Source: Xanthostigma xanthostigma
Taxonomy: Eukaryota > Arthropoda > Insecta > Raphidioptera > Raphidiidae
Assembly (NCBI GenBank): GCA_963575645.1
Contig: OY754464.1
Location: 60,176,948 to 60,240,947 of the forward strand
Direction: 5' to 3'
Length of the DNA stretch: 64,000 bases
Of the stretch, positions 21,470 to 33,627 are shown piece after piece. The position numbers and the translations under genes are program-made. The stretch's first letter is position 1, and each line of letters opens with the position of its first letter. Below the pieces are notes generated by a model that saw nothing but the letters and a program-made list of their open reading frames with translations, was not told where the DNA came from and did no database searches.

Positions 21470-21660
21470 GCGTTGGAAAATTGGTCTCCATGAAAAGCGC
21501 TTTTATTTTAACGCGATAATATGTCCATCCTTAAAGTGCATTCTAAATAGTGCTGAAAAGATTTTTCAAATAGGTTCAGTGGTTCCGGAGATTGCCCTCC
21601 ACATACACACAAACTCACAAAATTCGCACTCTCTTTATAATATTATTAGTATAGATTTTG
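21470..21660 (-). repeat. Helitron/Lep1-like repeat fragment
   Basis: On the minus strand it reads TCTATACTAATAATATTATA, then a GTGTATGTGGAGG phrase, then CTCCGGAACCACTGAACCTA and AAAAATCTTTTCAGCAC. This is the order typical of the Helitron-like Lep1 repeats of Lepidoptera, known from memory rather than alignment. It is the clearest hint of the organism group. Confidence 0.55.
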
Positions 21661-22129
21661 ATACCATTGTTTCATTTTAATTAGCTGGGTATTTTTTTGA
21701 AAATTTGACATTTTTGTAATTCTGAATGCTTAACCTTATATGTAACAAGTGAAATAAAATCTGCAAAAAATTGAAGGGGTTCCAATACATAAAAAGAAGA
21801 TTGAGATAAAAATAAAAGACGATTATTAAAAAAGATGCGCGTTAAAAAATAAGAGTAACCTGACCGAGTATTTTGACAACAAATTATCTAGATTTTTTAT
21901 ATGGTTTTTTTGCACACTAAACTTACGCACACTGTATATATTTTCTATAGCAATATTCAAGTAGATTGTATTGTTCAAAACGATATATCGAAAAATAAAA
22001 ATGACAAAACATGTTTTATGAAAGCAGAACTCTCAGAGCAGCGGTGGACACATAAAGAATGGAGCGTTGCTACTAAATCCAGAGCAAATAACGTCGCGTT
22101 TATTATATCTGAAGAATATTATAAATAAA

Positions 22130-23350
22130 AGCAAGTAGCTTCTTGGTCTGTATATATCTGTTCAGGGTTTGTTCTTTCAGGTAAGGTTACAATCATTGAA
22201 ATTGCTTTATAGTAATTTAGGCGGAATTACCGGTTCTGTCTTCTTTCAGCTCCTTGTTGTGATAGCTTATAGTATTAATAATTCTCATGATTGGTGTTTT
22301 TGGAGGAGCCCAATCGTCAGAAATAGTATATTACACCACCAAAGTTTGGTATTCTTGCACTGCGCGCCATGGCGTCCGAGGCGAAGCCGAGGACATCATA
22401 ACGCGCAGTGCAAGGACCTATTTCATTCCACCAGCTTTGTTCAATTTCTTTTATAAACTATCTTTATACATCAGTTATTTCTTTGACGACAAACAGAACA
22501 GGCCAGTAATCTGTAATGTAATCACACTGATGCCATGCGACTTTCCGAAACGTTCTGAGTAAATACCGTCCGGACGAAAAAGATGTAATGTATCGTGAAA
22601 TAATCGTATAGATAATCGACTATTAATCGAATAACTGCGAGTTGCGACAATCGTAATCCTTTTATCAATAGTATTGATGTATTGATTAGCATCGTATTAA
22701 AATCACTCAACATTCTATTTCAATTTAATGCTTTTATCGTGAGAAAAATTTGATGTTGCGAACAATCCTAAACTAACTTTGAAAACTTGTACATAACGCT
22801 TTGTGTCTGTGAGTGTACAAGCTTCTTGTGTCGTTCCACGTTCCCTACTCATCCCATCCCAGTTTGTATCATTGTGTTCCAGAAAGCTAAGGAGTTTTTT
22901 ATTGTTCCTATAAGGATTTATATGAAACACTGCAACGACTTTAAATCCTTATAGATCAGGGATTGGCGAAGAATGATAATACGTTACTATGCTGAAAATA
23001 AGCGGTAATTAATTGATTAATTCGGTATTATTATTTTTGATGATCATCAACTCTACAAGTCAAAAAAATTACTGTCAGTAATCTGTTTATTTGTCTATGG
23101 ATCAATTAGTTCAAATTTTGCATACGTATTCAGAATTGACACACCTCACAAAATCGATCCAAGCCCAAATGTGATAGGAGTAGCCCTAATAAACAGGTGA
23201 AATACTTTAAAACGATTCTTTTCTCGAAAACTCGCGAATTTGGTCCAATTTGACAAAAGATGACATAGTAGATATAGGTATTACCCTGGTACCGGTATAA
23301 GCTGGCATGACTAGTTCCTCCCAGAAAATATAAGGACGAAGGTTATAAGG
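22130..23350. other. Intergenic with a GC-rich hairpin at 22357-22416
   Basis: No gene is recognised. A CTTGCACTGCGCG arm pairs with CGCGCAGTGCAAG about 45 bases on, and the loop holds GTCCGAGGCGAAGCCGAGGA. This GC-rich island stands out from the flanks and is probably the core of a small repeat. Confidence 0.45.
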
Positions 23351-23353
23351 GTA

Positions 23354-23513
23354 TATATGTTACCGGACAAACCCGATTTCAGGACAAACTAGTTTGGCCT
23401 AGGCCAAACTAGTTCCACAAACCAGTTTGGCCTAGGCCAAACTAGTTTGTCCTAGTATGAATAGTAGGCCAAACTAGTTTGTCCTGAAATCGGGTTTGGC
23501 CGGTAACATATAC
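23354..23513. repeat. Hairpin element built from TTTGGCCTAGGCCAAA palindromes
   Basis: The outer arms TGTTACCGG and CCGGTAACA enclose inverted copies of a CAAACCCGATTTCAGGACAA-type block. The centre consists of repeated AAACTAGTTTGGCC and GGCCAAACTAGTTT units, three of them in direct or inverted order. AT-rich TATA flanks suit a TA-targeting MITE. The nested symmetry predicts a strong cruciform or hairpin. Confidence 0.7.
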
Positions 23514-23645
23514 ATGATATTATTATTAAGAATTCTTTATTGTATATACCTTTCGGCTTACAAATACAAATACACTTTTAAATGTTTATCATATTAATAA
23601 TCAATTTTAATTTGAGATTATGTAATAATTTTAATATACATGATA

Positions 23646-23804
23646 TACAAGGACAAAACTGCCACCCATCGCTTATTCGAATGCGAGACTTTGGACATTA
23701 GAACAACAATCTTTGGATACATAGATGGGGATGAGTGGATGAGGAATTCCACAGTCGTCAATCTTATGGAGCTCTTAAAAAGATTCAGATTACGGGAGGA
23801 CTAG
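23646..23804 (+). pseudogene. LINE C-terminal fragment
   Basis: 52 codons that read DKTATHRLFECETLDIRTTI and later NLMELLKRFRLRED before TAG. A T-x-x-HRLFEC-E-L segment followed by a Leu-rich tail resembles the zinc-binding C-terminus of jockey/R1-like LINEs. The TAG is followed by AGATCCAGGATTAGGGGGAG, a 3'-untranslated style seen in such elements. Everything upstream is missing. Confidence 0.45.
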
Positions 23805-24149
23805 ATCCAGGATTAGGGGGAGCACAAGAATCCTTACAGAATGACGTGCATCATTGAAATGCTCTAAGACGGTCTCTCATTAATTGATTCATTCTTCGAT
23901 ATATGACCAGTTCCTTCCAGAAAACGCACGGATGAAGGATGTGAAAGTGACAACTGACAATGTACCTAACTCTACAAAAGGGAATTAAGATGTTAAGGGG
24001 TGCCAAGTTTTTACTTAGTAAATTTTCATGTTTTTTATTATAAATAGATGACTCGTGTGTGAAAACTTGCCAAGTGAAAATTCTTTTTTGTAAACACCAA
24101 AGTAAGTCTTGTTTTTCACATTTACGTTTTTGGTAGGATTTCATACCTT

Positions 24150-25720
24150 TCTGTTCAGTAAATAATCCCCTCCCACTACCGTTTATTTATTAGAATATGT
24201 ACTCCGTAACTTTCCAAAACCAAAGATTCTATTTCGCGTCAGAATTCTTCATGCTGAATTTTTATTGGTTTTCTGATTTTTCTTGTAATTACCACCTTAA
24301 ACACTATCTATGTTCCAAATTTCAAAGCTTTAGCTCAATTGGCAGTACCCTAGATTTATGATGGTCTATCAGTCAGTCAGTGAATCAGTGAATGCCCAAA
24401 ATCGTGATAATTGGACACTGATATCTTGTAAAAATTATCTCACCTAGACACATGTTTGCAATACTGATTCTTATATAAATCTTCACCCCCCCCCTGAAAA
24501 AAATCATTCTTGTAACACAACTAATCTCGGCGATACAGGGGGGTCGAAAAGGGCTCAAAATGGCTTGTGTAAATATTTCATAGTATGCTCGCGGTCTGTT
24601 TTATTTGCGAGAACTTGGCCGGCTCACTTTGTGCGCTTAGTTAAGCCCACTCCTTTATGAGAAAGTCTGACTTGTATCACCGTTTGTTTCAAACGACGAC
24701 GGGTTATATTCCCAGTTATGGACATATCAAAGAAAGGATATTCATTATTTTCATAATACATAATATTCTGTGAAATTTAAGCATAAAGTTTCAAACAGCA
24801 AATGTTAACAGTCAGTTGTCTAACAGGTAAGTTGAGTAGATATGTTAAGCCCCTGAGACATCATTATCTGAATGCTTGGCCACTGAAGATAGGACGAAAT
24901 AGCAATAACAGTTTTTTTTTTGGCATTGTTACCACAAAATAACCGGTTTCAAAAATAACAAACTAACAAAAAATTCTCAAAAGCATTACAGTTCTTAAAA
25001 GGATTCCGTTCTTGTTTTGTTATCAGTTACTGTTATTTTATTGTTTTGATTAAAACGTATTAAATAAACTAGCATCTATACGAACTTATGAAAGAAAACT
25101 CGACAACCACTGAATCGATTTCAAAATCATTTTAGTGTTTAAAATCCTCCTTCGTGATTATAGGAACGAGCTATGATAAATTTGTGAAAATTCAAAAAAA
25201 AGTTGTATAAATTTTTAAAGTAATTATAATTATTTTTGAAAAACTAAACCCACAAATATAACAATGTAACTCGCTTTTTTATGCGTTTAAGTGTAACGCT
25301 CACAATAACACTTACATATATAGTACGTTAGGTCGTGTATCAATAATAAGTTTAATATGATTTTAATCACGACAATTTAGATTTTACAACACAATTATCG
25401 AAGCCAATCAATACTTCGTTTCAACAATGTAAGCAAAGCTTATAATTTATGTATATTAAGATTGAACGCCGTATGTTCAATAATAATAATAATAATATTG
25501 TCTAAGTACACGGCTATCCATTAGCGTTAAACAAAGCGATTAATTACTGCAATTAATTAACAATTACAGCTCTTAATCGTATGACCGTCTCAAATCCTAT
25601 ATTCTAGCGTACTATTTACAGGTCCGCATTGAAAAAGTTCATAGCTCTGATATTTAATTAGCTGCTATAAGCCAACATTCTCTTACGGACGCCACTGACA
25701 GTGCGCGCATTAGTAAAAAC
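24150..25720. other. Intergenic with insect repeat phrases
   Basis: No gene is recognised. TCAGTCAGTCAGTGAATCAG at about 24370 and a CAACCACTGAATCGATTTCA phrase at about 25111 are typical of decayed insect interspersed repeats. No boundaries could be placed. Confidence 0.4.
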
Positions 25721-26142
25721 AGGTAGAAGAGTTTTTTTTTTCTGGAAGCAGGTTGGGGAGGATTTCGAACATTCGATAAAAAGCTAGATTAGGTACCCCA
25801 TGCATGTAAATAGACAGCGCCTGCCGTTCACAGCTAAGACACAGTTAAGACGGTATAATGTTAACATACAGTGTTTTTCGGTTGCCTGACATAAATTGTT
25901 GAGTTCAGATATAAATTTCTAGAGCACTTAGATAAATATTTCTTGTATATATTTCTGCGTACCTAGTGACGTTATATTATTTTTATTACTTAGAAGTTGT
26001 TGTTTTGTTTGTTACATTATTTCAATTTCAGTAACATTATATAAAGGAATTACTTTTAGCTTGTTTGTTTATTTGTTTTGTTAACATTTTATTGTTGTAA
26101 ATAGATATTTACCACCGCATCGAAGAACAGTTTTGTTACAAT
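25721..26142 (+). repeat. LTR-like sequence, copy 1 (truncated)
   Basis: From a GTAGAAGAG anchor to the TTTTGTTACAAT end, this stretch lines up in the same order with 29529-29997. Landmarks are TTCGAACATTCGA, ATACAGTGTT, AAATATTTCTTGTATATATT, TACTTAGAAGTTGTT, TTTGTTTGTTTATTTGTTTT and ACCACCGCATCGAAGAACAG. It looks like the 3' half of an LTR with a polyadenylation region. The upstream part does not match copy 2. Confidence 0.55.
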
Positions 26143-26189
26143 TCACTTGTGGTAGCACAGATGCTAATAATCTCAATTGTCGATCGTCT

Positions 26190-26620
26190 CTCACAACAAC
26201 AGTGTTGTCTGTATCGTTTCCACGGAACACGTAGCCAATGAAGTATAAAGCGGAGGAAAATGTACTCCAAGAGGATGTCCTCATAACAGAACACCCCCAC
26301 CACTAGACAATCCCGACCTCAAAAGGAGACAACGGTAATATAATCTGTCTCGGTATCAAGAAAATGCAGGCCATGACGAATCTAGCAAAAGTAAAGTGTA
26401 ATCCCCGAGAACATCCCCACATTGAAAAACCCAAAAAAATTTCCCGACCTTAAAAGAAGACAGTAGTATTATCTGTGTCGGTTTCACGGACAACGAAGCC
26501 AATGACGAACCTACCGAAGACAAAATGTACTCCAAGAGGTTGCCCTCATAATTGAGAACAACTCCACTTCCGAAAAACTCGAATAGTTTCCCGACTTCAA
26601 ATGGAGACTTAGCGGCGCAG
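26190..26620. repeat. Three diverged tandem copies of about 130 bp
   Basis: Anchors recur at about 26234, 26370 and 26498 (GCCAATGA or GCCATGACGA), each followed by an AATGTACTCCAAGAGG- or AGTGTAATCCCCGAG-type phrase and a CCCGAC...GGAGAC-type phrase. The array begins about 50 bp after the LTR-like copy 1, so it may be the leader of the former retroelement. Confidence 0.5.
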
Positions 26621-27778
26621 AGATAAAAGGTATTCCGAGCGTTAGCTGAGCAGTAATTATAATTATAAAACTCTGAAGATGATACAAAACGTATTGAAAC
26701 GTCAGTATTAATTGCAAGTTTAAAAAAATTTCAGTATTGCTTCATTTTCGATCCTTATGCCACGGAATTCTTTCCAAATACTCTATCAGTAATTATAATA
26801 TTATACTAGTAGTTCTGTGAACACGAAACCTCGCTTTCTCTTCATTGGCGATTAAAATTTTGTTTAAATCCGGTCCTTCGTCAATCTCCAATCAGAGACA
26901 TAACCTCAATGCTCATTATACAGTGTAATTGCATTGAGAGCATGTATAGATGGATTGTAGATACATGATATCAACCCTGCATGTACCGCAAACTAAGTTA
27001 ATGTGTTTTGACTATGTGATACAGATTTCTATGTAGGTTATGTAATGCCACACACGTTGTTCTACGCATAAATACATAAGTTCAGAAACATCTTACCTGG
27101 TACGTACAGAATTAAAAAAGAAAGACAGAGATTTTTTATTATAGACGCTCGACAATTGAGGTCATTAGCGTTTAAGAAGCGGAGCGTGGAATTATCTTGT
27201 CTGTGAGGCGATCCACAAACTGATACAAAGGGCACTCTTACTCAACTTGGCAGTTGGCTACATTACTATGAACGATATCCTTCGAATACGAAAACGAATC
27301 TGAGAACAAAATCGACGTTCAAATACGAATGAATATGCATGAAAAAAAACGATATTTATGCCAACAAATTTGAATGCAAAAGCGGTATTTAAATGAGCGC
27401 TTATAATTCGAAAAAATATCAAAATTGACGCGGGCGATTGTGCAAATAAAATCGCCATTTACACGGCGAAACGGCAAGCAAAAATTGCAATTTATTCGAG
27501 CAAAAATGGATTTTTATGTGAGCGAGTTGTCAAGCATAAATTAACACGCTGTATCTACGAGCGAATCTTCAGGTAGAATTGACGTTTTGCGCGAGCTAAT
27601 TCCAGCCAATTGGGCGACGGGACCATTCCAACTTCAAAATGTTAACATTTGATATAGTAAATAAAAAAATAAAATTTCTGATATCGCGAGCTGTGACGCG
27701 GGTAATGGCTAGTATTCAATATGATATTTGCTATTCGTTGCCATGGTTACCTAAATAATATGTCCCACGTCATGTAAA

Positions 27779-28296
27779 AAAAAAACTCGGGTCGCAGTGC
27801 GAAACCCTGCCGACAATATAGTGTATTTGCTTTTATAGGCAGTGTGGCTCTATTGTATGAGCTTAACTTTGTTTTTGAACAAAATAAAAAAAATTACCCC
27901 TTAATACACCCCTTAAAACAACATTTTTTTAGTTAATTTTAATACTACATATCAATTCACCATCTGTACTAAATTATATACACCCTTCTGTATGTAAATC
28001 TATATCAGTAAACTTGTGTTTTCATAAAATTTGTAAGTCCGGTCCTGTGGGGCCGATTTTTTTAAAATTTTAGCGGCACATTTTAATAATTACTAAAGGG
28101 TTAAATTTCAATTTTGAAACGATTTTGAGAATTTTTTCGGTATTTTTGGGCCCGAAAACTTTTTTCAACCCCTAAATACCACCCTTAACATGGCCCGATT
28201 AGGCCCATTTTAAATAGGCTTCGTGCGGTGATGGATTCCAACGTGTGGACCAAATTTCGTTTAAATCGATTAAGTCTCTCGAGAGTTATCGTGCTA

Positions 28297-28387
<91 letters not shown>

Positions 28388-28519
28388 TATATAAACATTT
28401 CCAAAAATGGTGCCAAACTTCTTAGAAACTTATGAAACGTCGAGAAATTTTGGTCCGACCCCTAGGTCCCGCCATCCGACCGACGCCAATAGTGTAAGTG
28501 CCTTATGGCAAATACACTA
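27779..28519 (-). repeat. Repeat X, copy 1, with internal (TA)n
   Basis: This block recurs in the opposite orientation at 30941-31633. It includes AAACTCGGGTCGCAGTGC at one end, two TAGTGTATTTGC boxes, a GGACCTAGGGGTCGGACC-type palindrome, and a (TA)n tract at 28300-28393 that sits at the same internal point in both copies. It splits repeat R1 at a known point, so its edges are fairly exact. No protein is encoded and the class is unknown. Confidence 0.65.
28300..28393. repeat. (TA)n microsatellite inside repeat X
   Basis: About 90 bp of TA repeats with a few interruptions. The homologous site in the second copy (31064-31112) has only about 48 bp with TATG variants. Confidence 0.85.
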
Positions 28520-29204
28520 ATTAATCAAAGCATGCTTAACTAGTTTATTTCTGACAGATCTACAAAACAAAAGAACAGATGATTTTTTATTATTTTCAAA
28601 ATATTTCTGGAACTATAAACTTTAGAGAAAAATGTCTTTAAAGAAACTTAAAAAAAAAATAAATAAAAATAAGCCGTTATGAAAAGTATACGATTATTAT
28701 ATAAAAAACACCGTTATAGCATAATATATCTCTTCTGCGCATGCGCCGATTTTCCCCAAAAACAATAGAGCTCTTCATATTTGCCTACCAAACATCCACC
28801 CAAAACTTTGTTTCAAAACGCTCATCCGTTTGACCTGTATCGTGTTAACAGACTAACAGACAAACAGATAAACATACAAACAGACTAACAGACGCACAGA
28901 GTTTGTCCAAAAATATGTTTTTTTGATTCGGGGGACCTCAAAACGAAAAAATATTGTAAAACTTTGAAAAATGATTTTTGACCTAAACTAGTAGGTACTT
29001 ACCATAACCCCACTTGTGGGTTGGAATGGTAAAATAATAATATGCGTTCTGGCAAGTTAAAATCGATGTTTATAAGTCAGAGAATTTGCAAGCGCAAATC
29101 AACGGTCACAATCAGGTAACGAATCAGCTGGCAAAATCGACATTTACAAAAGCGAAGTCGTATAGCACGTTACTCTCGCAAGTACTTGTGTAATATAAAT
29201 GTAC

Positions 29205-29993
29205 ATAGTGCTAACTGCAGTTACTACATTTTACTATACGTGTGGGTTGTGTTTCGAGTTGACCTCCCGCGCTCCACTCGCGGCGGCGAGGTGAAAGTAC
29301 AACGCACACACGGCATTAGTACACACGTGCGAATTGCCGTACACAAATGTTGACAGCGTTCTGTTGTGACATCGTCGATATCACAAAATGTCAAATGATC
29401 ACATTCTACTGCTGAACTGTTGATTGTTACCGGACAAGCGCAATTCAGTGGTGCCTGGAAAATTCTTACTTTTTCGAGTATCGTATCTCAAACAGAACAA
29501 AACACTTATATCAAAGACGAAAATCTTGTGTAGAAGAGTTTTTGTAAAAGTAGGTCGAAGGGTTTTCGAACATTCGAGAAAAAATCCGCAGAATTTCGTA
29601 GAAGAATATCGACCCAGGTTGATTTTTTCCGGAATGTTTGATCACGCGGTAGCAGAGGTATATAAGACACAGTGGAGAAAACAGTTGAGCAGACACAGTT
29701 GTGTAGTGCTAACAATACAGTGTTCGGGCGTTAGACATAAACCATTGAGCTCGTATATAAATTTTCTAGAGCGCTTACATAAATATTTCTTGTATATATT
29801 TCTGTGTACCTAGTGACTTTGTATTATTTTCATTACTTAGAAGTTGTTAGTTTTGTTTGTTACATTATTTCTATTTCATTTCCATTACCTATATATAAGA
29901 GAAGTACTTTTAGTTTGTTTGTTTATTTGTTTTGTTATCATTTTATTATTGCAAATAAATATTTACCACCGCATCGAAGAACAGTTTTGTTAC
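29205..29993 (+). repeat. LTR-like copy 2 between 13-bp direct repeats
   Basis: AATATAAATGTAC stands on both sides (29192-29204 and 29994-30006). The inside has a GTATATAAGACACAG TATA-type promoter at about 29656, a transcription-start-like CAGTTGTGTAG region, and an AAATAAATATT polyadenylation region before the TTTTGTTACAA end shared with 25721-26142. This suggests a solo LTR, but a 13-bp duplication is too long for LTR integration, which gives 4-6 bp. The boundaries, or the class, are therefore uncertain. The 129-codon frame at 29424-29813 has no known domain and is probably spurious. Confidence 0.5.
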
Positions 29994-30940
29994 AATATAA
30001 ATGTACTTAACAATTCTTATATTAGTTAATGCAATGTTATGATCACAACATCCAATTTTAGAGAGAAGCGCTCGTCTTTTTCTAAATACCGATAACATGG
30101 TGTACAGTTTTGAAGGATAATTACTGAGGTTTATAAATCATATATTGTAGATAAAAATATATTTTTGATTTTAGATTTGTTTAATCAGATTTAACTGATT
30201 AAAACTTTCTCAGAATCACCTTCTACACCTAAGATAAAATGTCGTATTTACGCACCGGTGAAATGACATGTTGGCATAATTATTTCGTGATTTATAGATA
30301 CATAGCATTACTTAACCATCTTTAAATATTCTTAAAAATCGAGAACAGTTCGAAATGCACTGAAAAACACTTATTTATTCACAGCAAACTTGCAAAAAAC
30401 CATCACTTTGAATAAAAAATATAATATTTATAATTTATATAATAGTCTTCATGGTAGTTTGGCCGCTACAGATTGACAGATCGCAATAATAAAAAACCGT
30501 TCAATGAAAAAAGAAAGTAATAAAGTGTCGGGTGAAAACTGGCGCTGCTCATTTCAAATTTTATTTTATTTTATCTGTATCATTGATAACATCAAATACA
30601 ACTGACTTGAATGTGTCATTTCTATAACTCTATGCTTTATCAATTACTTCATTGAATGCCTATTTGAAGTTTGTCAACATTGATATAAATTCGTTTTCAC
30701 CAAGTTCGTTAAGATTGTGATTTGTTGCGGGTAGCAAAAAATGTGCGAATTTATTTAAAAAATAATAAAATTTTTAGTCTACTTTTATTAAAATGACACC
30801 GACCTCAAAATTTTGTTATGTTACTCTTTCTAGTGACTTTTTCGAAGGAGATTAATTTATTAAACAGTTCTTATTATTTACTTTTTAGTTGTTTTGCAAT
30901 ATGTAGTTTGCACGTTGTTAAATATTAATCAACTTCTTTT

Positions 30941-31633
30941 TAGTGTATTTGCCATAAGGCACTTACACTATTGGCGTCGGTCGGATGGCGGGACCTAGGG
31001 GTCGGACCAAAATTTCTCGACGTTTCATAAGTTTCTAAGAAGTTTGGCACCATTTTTGGAAATGTATATATATATATATGTATATATATATATGTATATA
31101 TATATATATGTGTGACCACGATAACTCTCGACAGACTTAATCGATTTAAATGAAATTTGGTCCACATGTTGGAATCCATCATCGCAAGAAGCCTATTTAA
31201 AATGGGCCCGATCGGGCCATTTTAAGGGGGGTATTTAGGGGTTGAAAAATGTTTTTGGGCCCAAAAATACCGAAAAAATTCTCAGAATCGTTTCAAATTT
31301 GAAATTTAACCCTTTAGTAATTATTGAAATGTGCTGCTAAAATTTTAATAAAATCGGCCCGACAGGACCGGAACTACAAATTTTATGAAAACACAAGTTT
31401 ATTGATATGGATTTACATACTGAAGGGTGTATATAATTTGGTACATATGTTGAATTGCTATATAATATTGAAATTAAGTAAAAAAATGTTGTTTTATGGG
31501 GTGTATATAGGGGTAATTTTTTTTATTTTGTCCAAAAACAAAGTTAAGTTCATACAATAGAGCCACACTGCTTATAAAAGCAAATACACTATATTGTCGG
31601 CAGGGTTTTGCACTGCGACCCGAGTTTTTTTTT
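30941..31633 (+). repeat. Repeat X, copy 2
   Basis: It is the inverted counterpart of 27779-28519 and starts TAGTGTATTTGCCATAAGGC. It shares a GGCGTCGGTCGGATGGCGGG block, the TA tract, and a GGGCCCGATCGGGCC palindrome that is intact here but decayed in copy 1. It ends with CACTGCGACCCGAG and T9. The distance and the independent flank show that these are two insertions rather than the arms of one large element. Confidence 0.65.
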
Positions 31634-31798
31634 ATTTGATTACTAAACTTAAAACTAGAAATTTATGTGAGAATACCCTGAAGGTAATGCTCTATTAAAT
31701 ATAATAAAAACCATTAAAGTCGGTTCACAACTGGCGGGGATATCGCGAAACATACACAAAAAATACAGGTCGAATTGAGAACCTCTTCCTTTTTTTAA

Positions 31799-32118
31799 TG
31801 ACCATATTCACCTAAATAAGTTATAATTTATTCGGTTCATTTGTTCTTCAGGTAGCTATTCCTCCGAATAAATAGCGATAATTCAATTCACCAAACATGA
31901 TTATGTTTACTGAAGGTATAAATCTATTCTGTCTTACTTCGAGGGTATAAATATTTATTCGCCCGATAAAATAATAATGGCCGTCTATATTTATTCTTTA
32001 ACTAATTTTATTACCTGATATTTTGCTTAGTGAATTGAAAGTAAATTTTATTCTAACGAATAAATTTGTTCCAAGATTAGTAACTTCTATCTTTAATAAT
32101 GTTCGGTCAATATGGGTA
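31799..32118. mobile_element. PIF/Harbinger-like MITE, copy 1 (deleted)
   Basis: The ends are TGACCATATTCACC and, inverted, TACCCATATTGACC, with a TAA duplication on both sides (31796-31798 and 32119-32121). A 3-bp TWA duplication is typical of PIF/Harbinger. Copies of 580 bp occur at 45149-45728 and 52862-53442; this one has lost about 260 bp from the middle. There is no transposase. Confidence 0.78.
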
Positions 32119-32364
32119 TAAGACGGTTAAAATAAGAATTTGGCGAGCATATCAAGCTTATAATTACCTAGAATGGCTTTAAGCATTCTGACGATGCTAT
32201 AAAAAAACTCGGACGTTCTAATATTTCCAGTGGAACACTAAAATTATTTCATAAAGTTTTTCTATCGTTCCCAAATTGAAAACCACACTCGCCGCCTCAG
32301 TTCAAATGCTATTAATGCATACATACTTTATACGTTGGTTGACATAACGTTTTATGCTACACAC

Positions 32365-32963
32365 TAGTGATGTGTCGCTCCTCAGCGAGTCGTTCATAAT
32401 GAACGATTCCTTTTTCGGAGCGAGTGAATCGCTCTTTTTTTGAAAATGACTCACTCTGAGCGCTATTACTCTGTGCTGAGCTGCTCTGTACCTATTGCGC
32501 AGGCCACAGAGGCACTAGTGAATTTTGCACGTACGGAGTTATCTTTGCTAAGTCATTTAATGTTGAATGACAGACAGTAAGTGTAATAGTACTCGTACTA
32601 AGCTTACAGTGACTTAAACCATTCACATTTACGTCGTCGACAAAGATATAATATTGTAACAATAATAAACATTATTATTGTTAAGCTTTTATTATACTTT
32701 ATAGTTTATCCGAAATGTCAATAATATAAGATCAGAATCATATTAAAATGAGCTTAGATCTGTGTGTGTAATAATTGTGCTGCGCAATGCTATGTGACTC
32801 CTGAGCATGCATGATGACAGTTTACACCTCTGCAATCGGCACTCTTGTGTAGTGCGTACTGTCTAGTGTCGCTCCTTTGAGCGACTCCCTCTGAGCGACT
32901 CTTTTCAGTGAGCGGAGCGCACGGAGCCAGCTCCCAGTAAAGAGTCGTGTGGACACATCACTA
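32365..32963. mobile_element. hAT-type non-autonomous element
   Basis: The ends TAGTGATGTGTC are inverted, and the perfect 8-bp duplication CTACACAC (32357-32364 and 32964-32971) identifies a hAT insertion. Near both ends are many GAGCGA/TCGCTC boxes in alternating orientation, probably transposase-binding sites. There is no coding capacity. Confidence 0.9.
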
Positions 32964-33328
32964 CTACACACACCTCGGCATAATGCTGTAATCAATGACC
33001 TTACCCTGGTTATTTATTTATTATTGTAATAATTAATAACCATTAAGTATTATTAACCATACTTTGTTGACATTAAATAATTTATATTGTACCTACTAAA
33101 ATTAAATATTTGTAAAGATTCTTCATTTTATTTTTTTTTATACAGAACTAGGTGTGTTTACCGGGCGTCGCTCGGAAATCACAATGAAATATAACTTAAA
33201 AATTTTCTTTGCCAATTTGTGGAAACCGCGTGGAAAAAGTTTGAATAGTTCGTACAATTCTATCGCGTTGCTAGACAAACAGCAGACAGACCCATTATTT
33301 TTGTTTGTTTTTTTTTTTATTAAAAAGC

Positions 33329-33627
33329 ATAAAAATAATAAAAGAAATATTTTTTTAATATACCACGTTTTTAAAGCAAATTCAAAAGTATCTTTTTTTA
33401 CACACAGATTTTTAACTTGTAGGATTTGAAACGAAAAATGTGGGGCATATGCGACAGATATTTATATAAGTGTAAAGAGCAGCTATCAATGAGATAAAAC
33501 GAATAATGCACTCCACTTTTTTCGTTTCAAATCCTCAAGTTAAAAATCTGTATGTAAAACAAGATACTTTTTTTATTTTCTTTAAAAACGCGGTATATTT
33601 CAAAAAAAATATTTTATTATTTTTATA
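33329..33627. repeat. Fold-back repeat with arms of about 120 bp
   Basis: An ATAAAAATAATAAAAGAAAT-type left arm runs to TTTGAAACGAAAAATGTGG. Its mirror runs from CCACTTTTTTCGTTTCAAAT to ATTATTTTTAT, with a loop of about 60 bp. The arms contain the CACAGATTTTTAACTTG block and differ by small indels. Confidence 0.65.

Larger units (their letters stand above)
27600..29036 (-). repeat. Dispersed repeat R1, copy a, split by repeat X
   Basis: On the minus strand it starts near 29036 with ACCATTCCAACCCACAAGTG, runs through CCCCCGAATCAAAAAAACAT, a CTGTTAGTCTGTTTG tract and GGGGAAAATCGGCGCATGCG, and ends around 27605 with GTTGGAATGGTCCCGTCGCC. The same order is found at 46976-47540 and 54520-55200, with a fragment at 60545-60700. 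A 741-bp repeat (27779-28519) interrupts it. It is non-coding and its class is unknown. Confidence 0.65.

Noticed and set aside
29424-29813. A 129-codon frame on the plus strand
   Set aside because: It lies inside the LTR-like copy 2, includes promoter-like sequence, and its counterpart in copy 1 is not open.
27779-31633. One large element with long terminal inverted repeats
   Set aside because: The left copy of repeat X interrupts repeat R1 at a definable point, while the right copy lies in unrelated sequence. Two separate insertions explain the inverse pair better than one 3.9-kb element.
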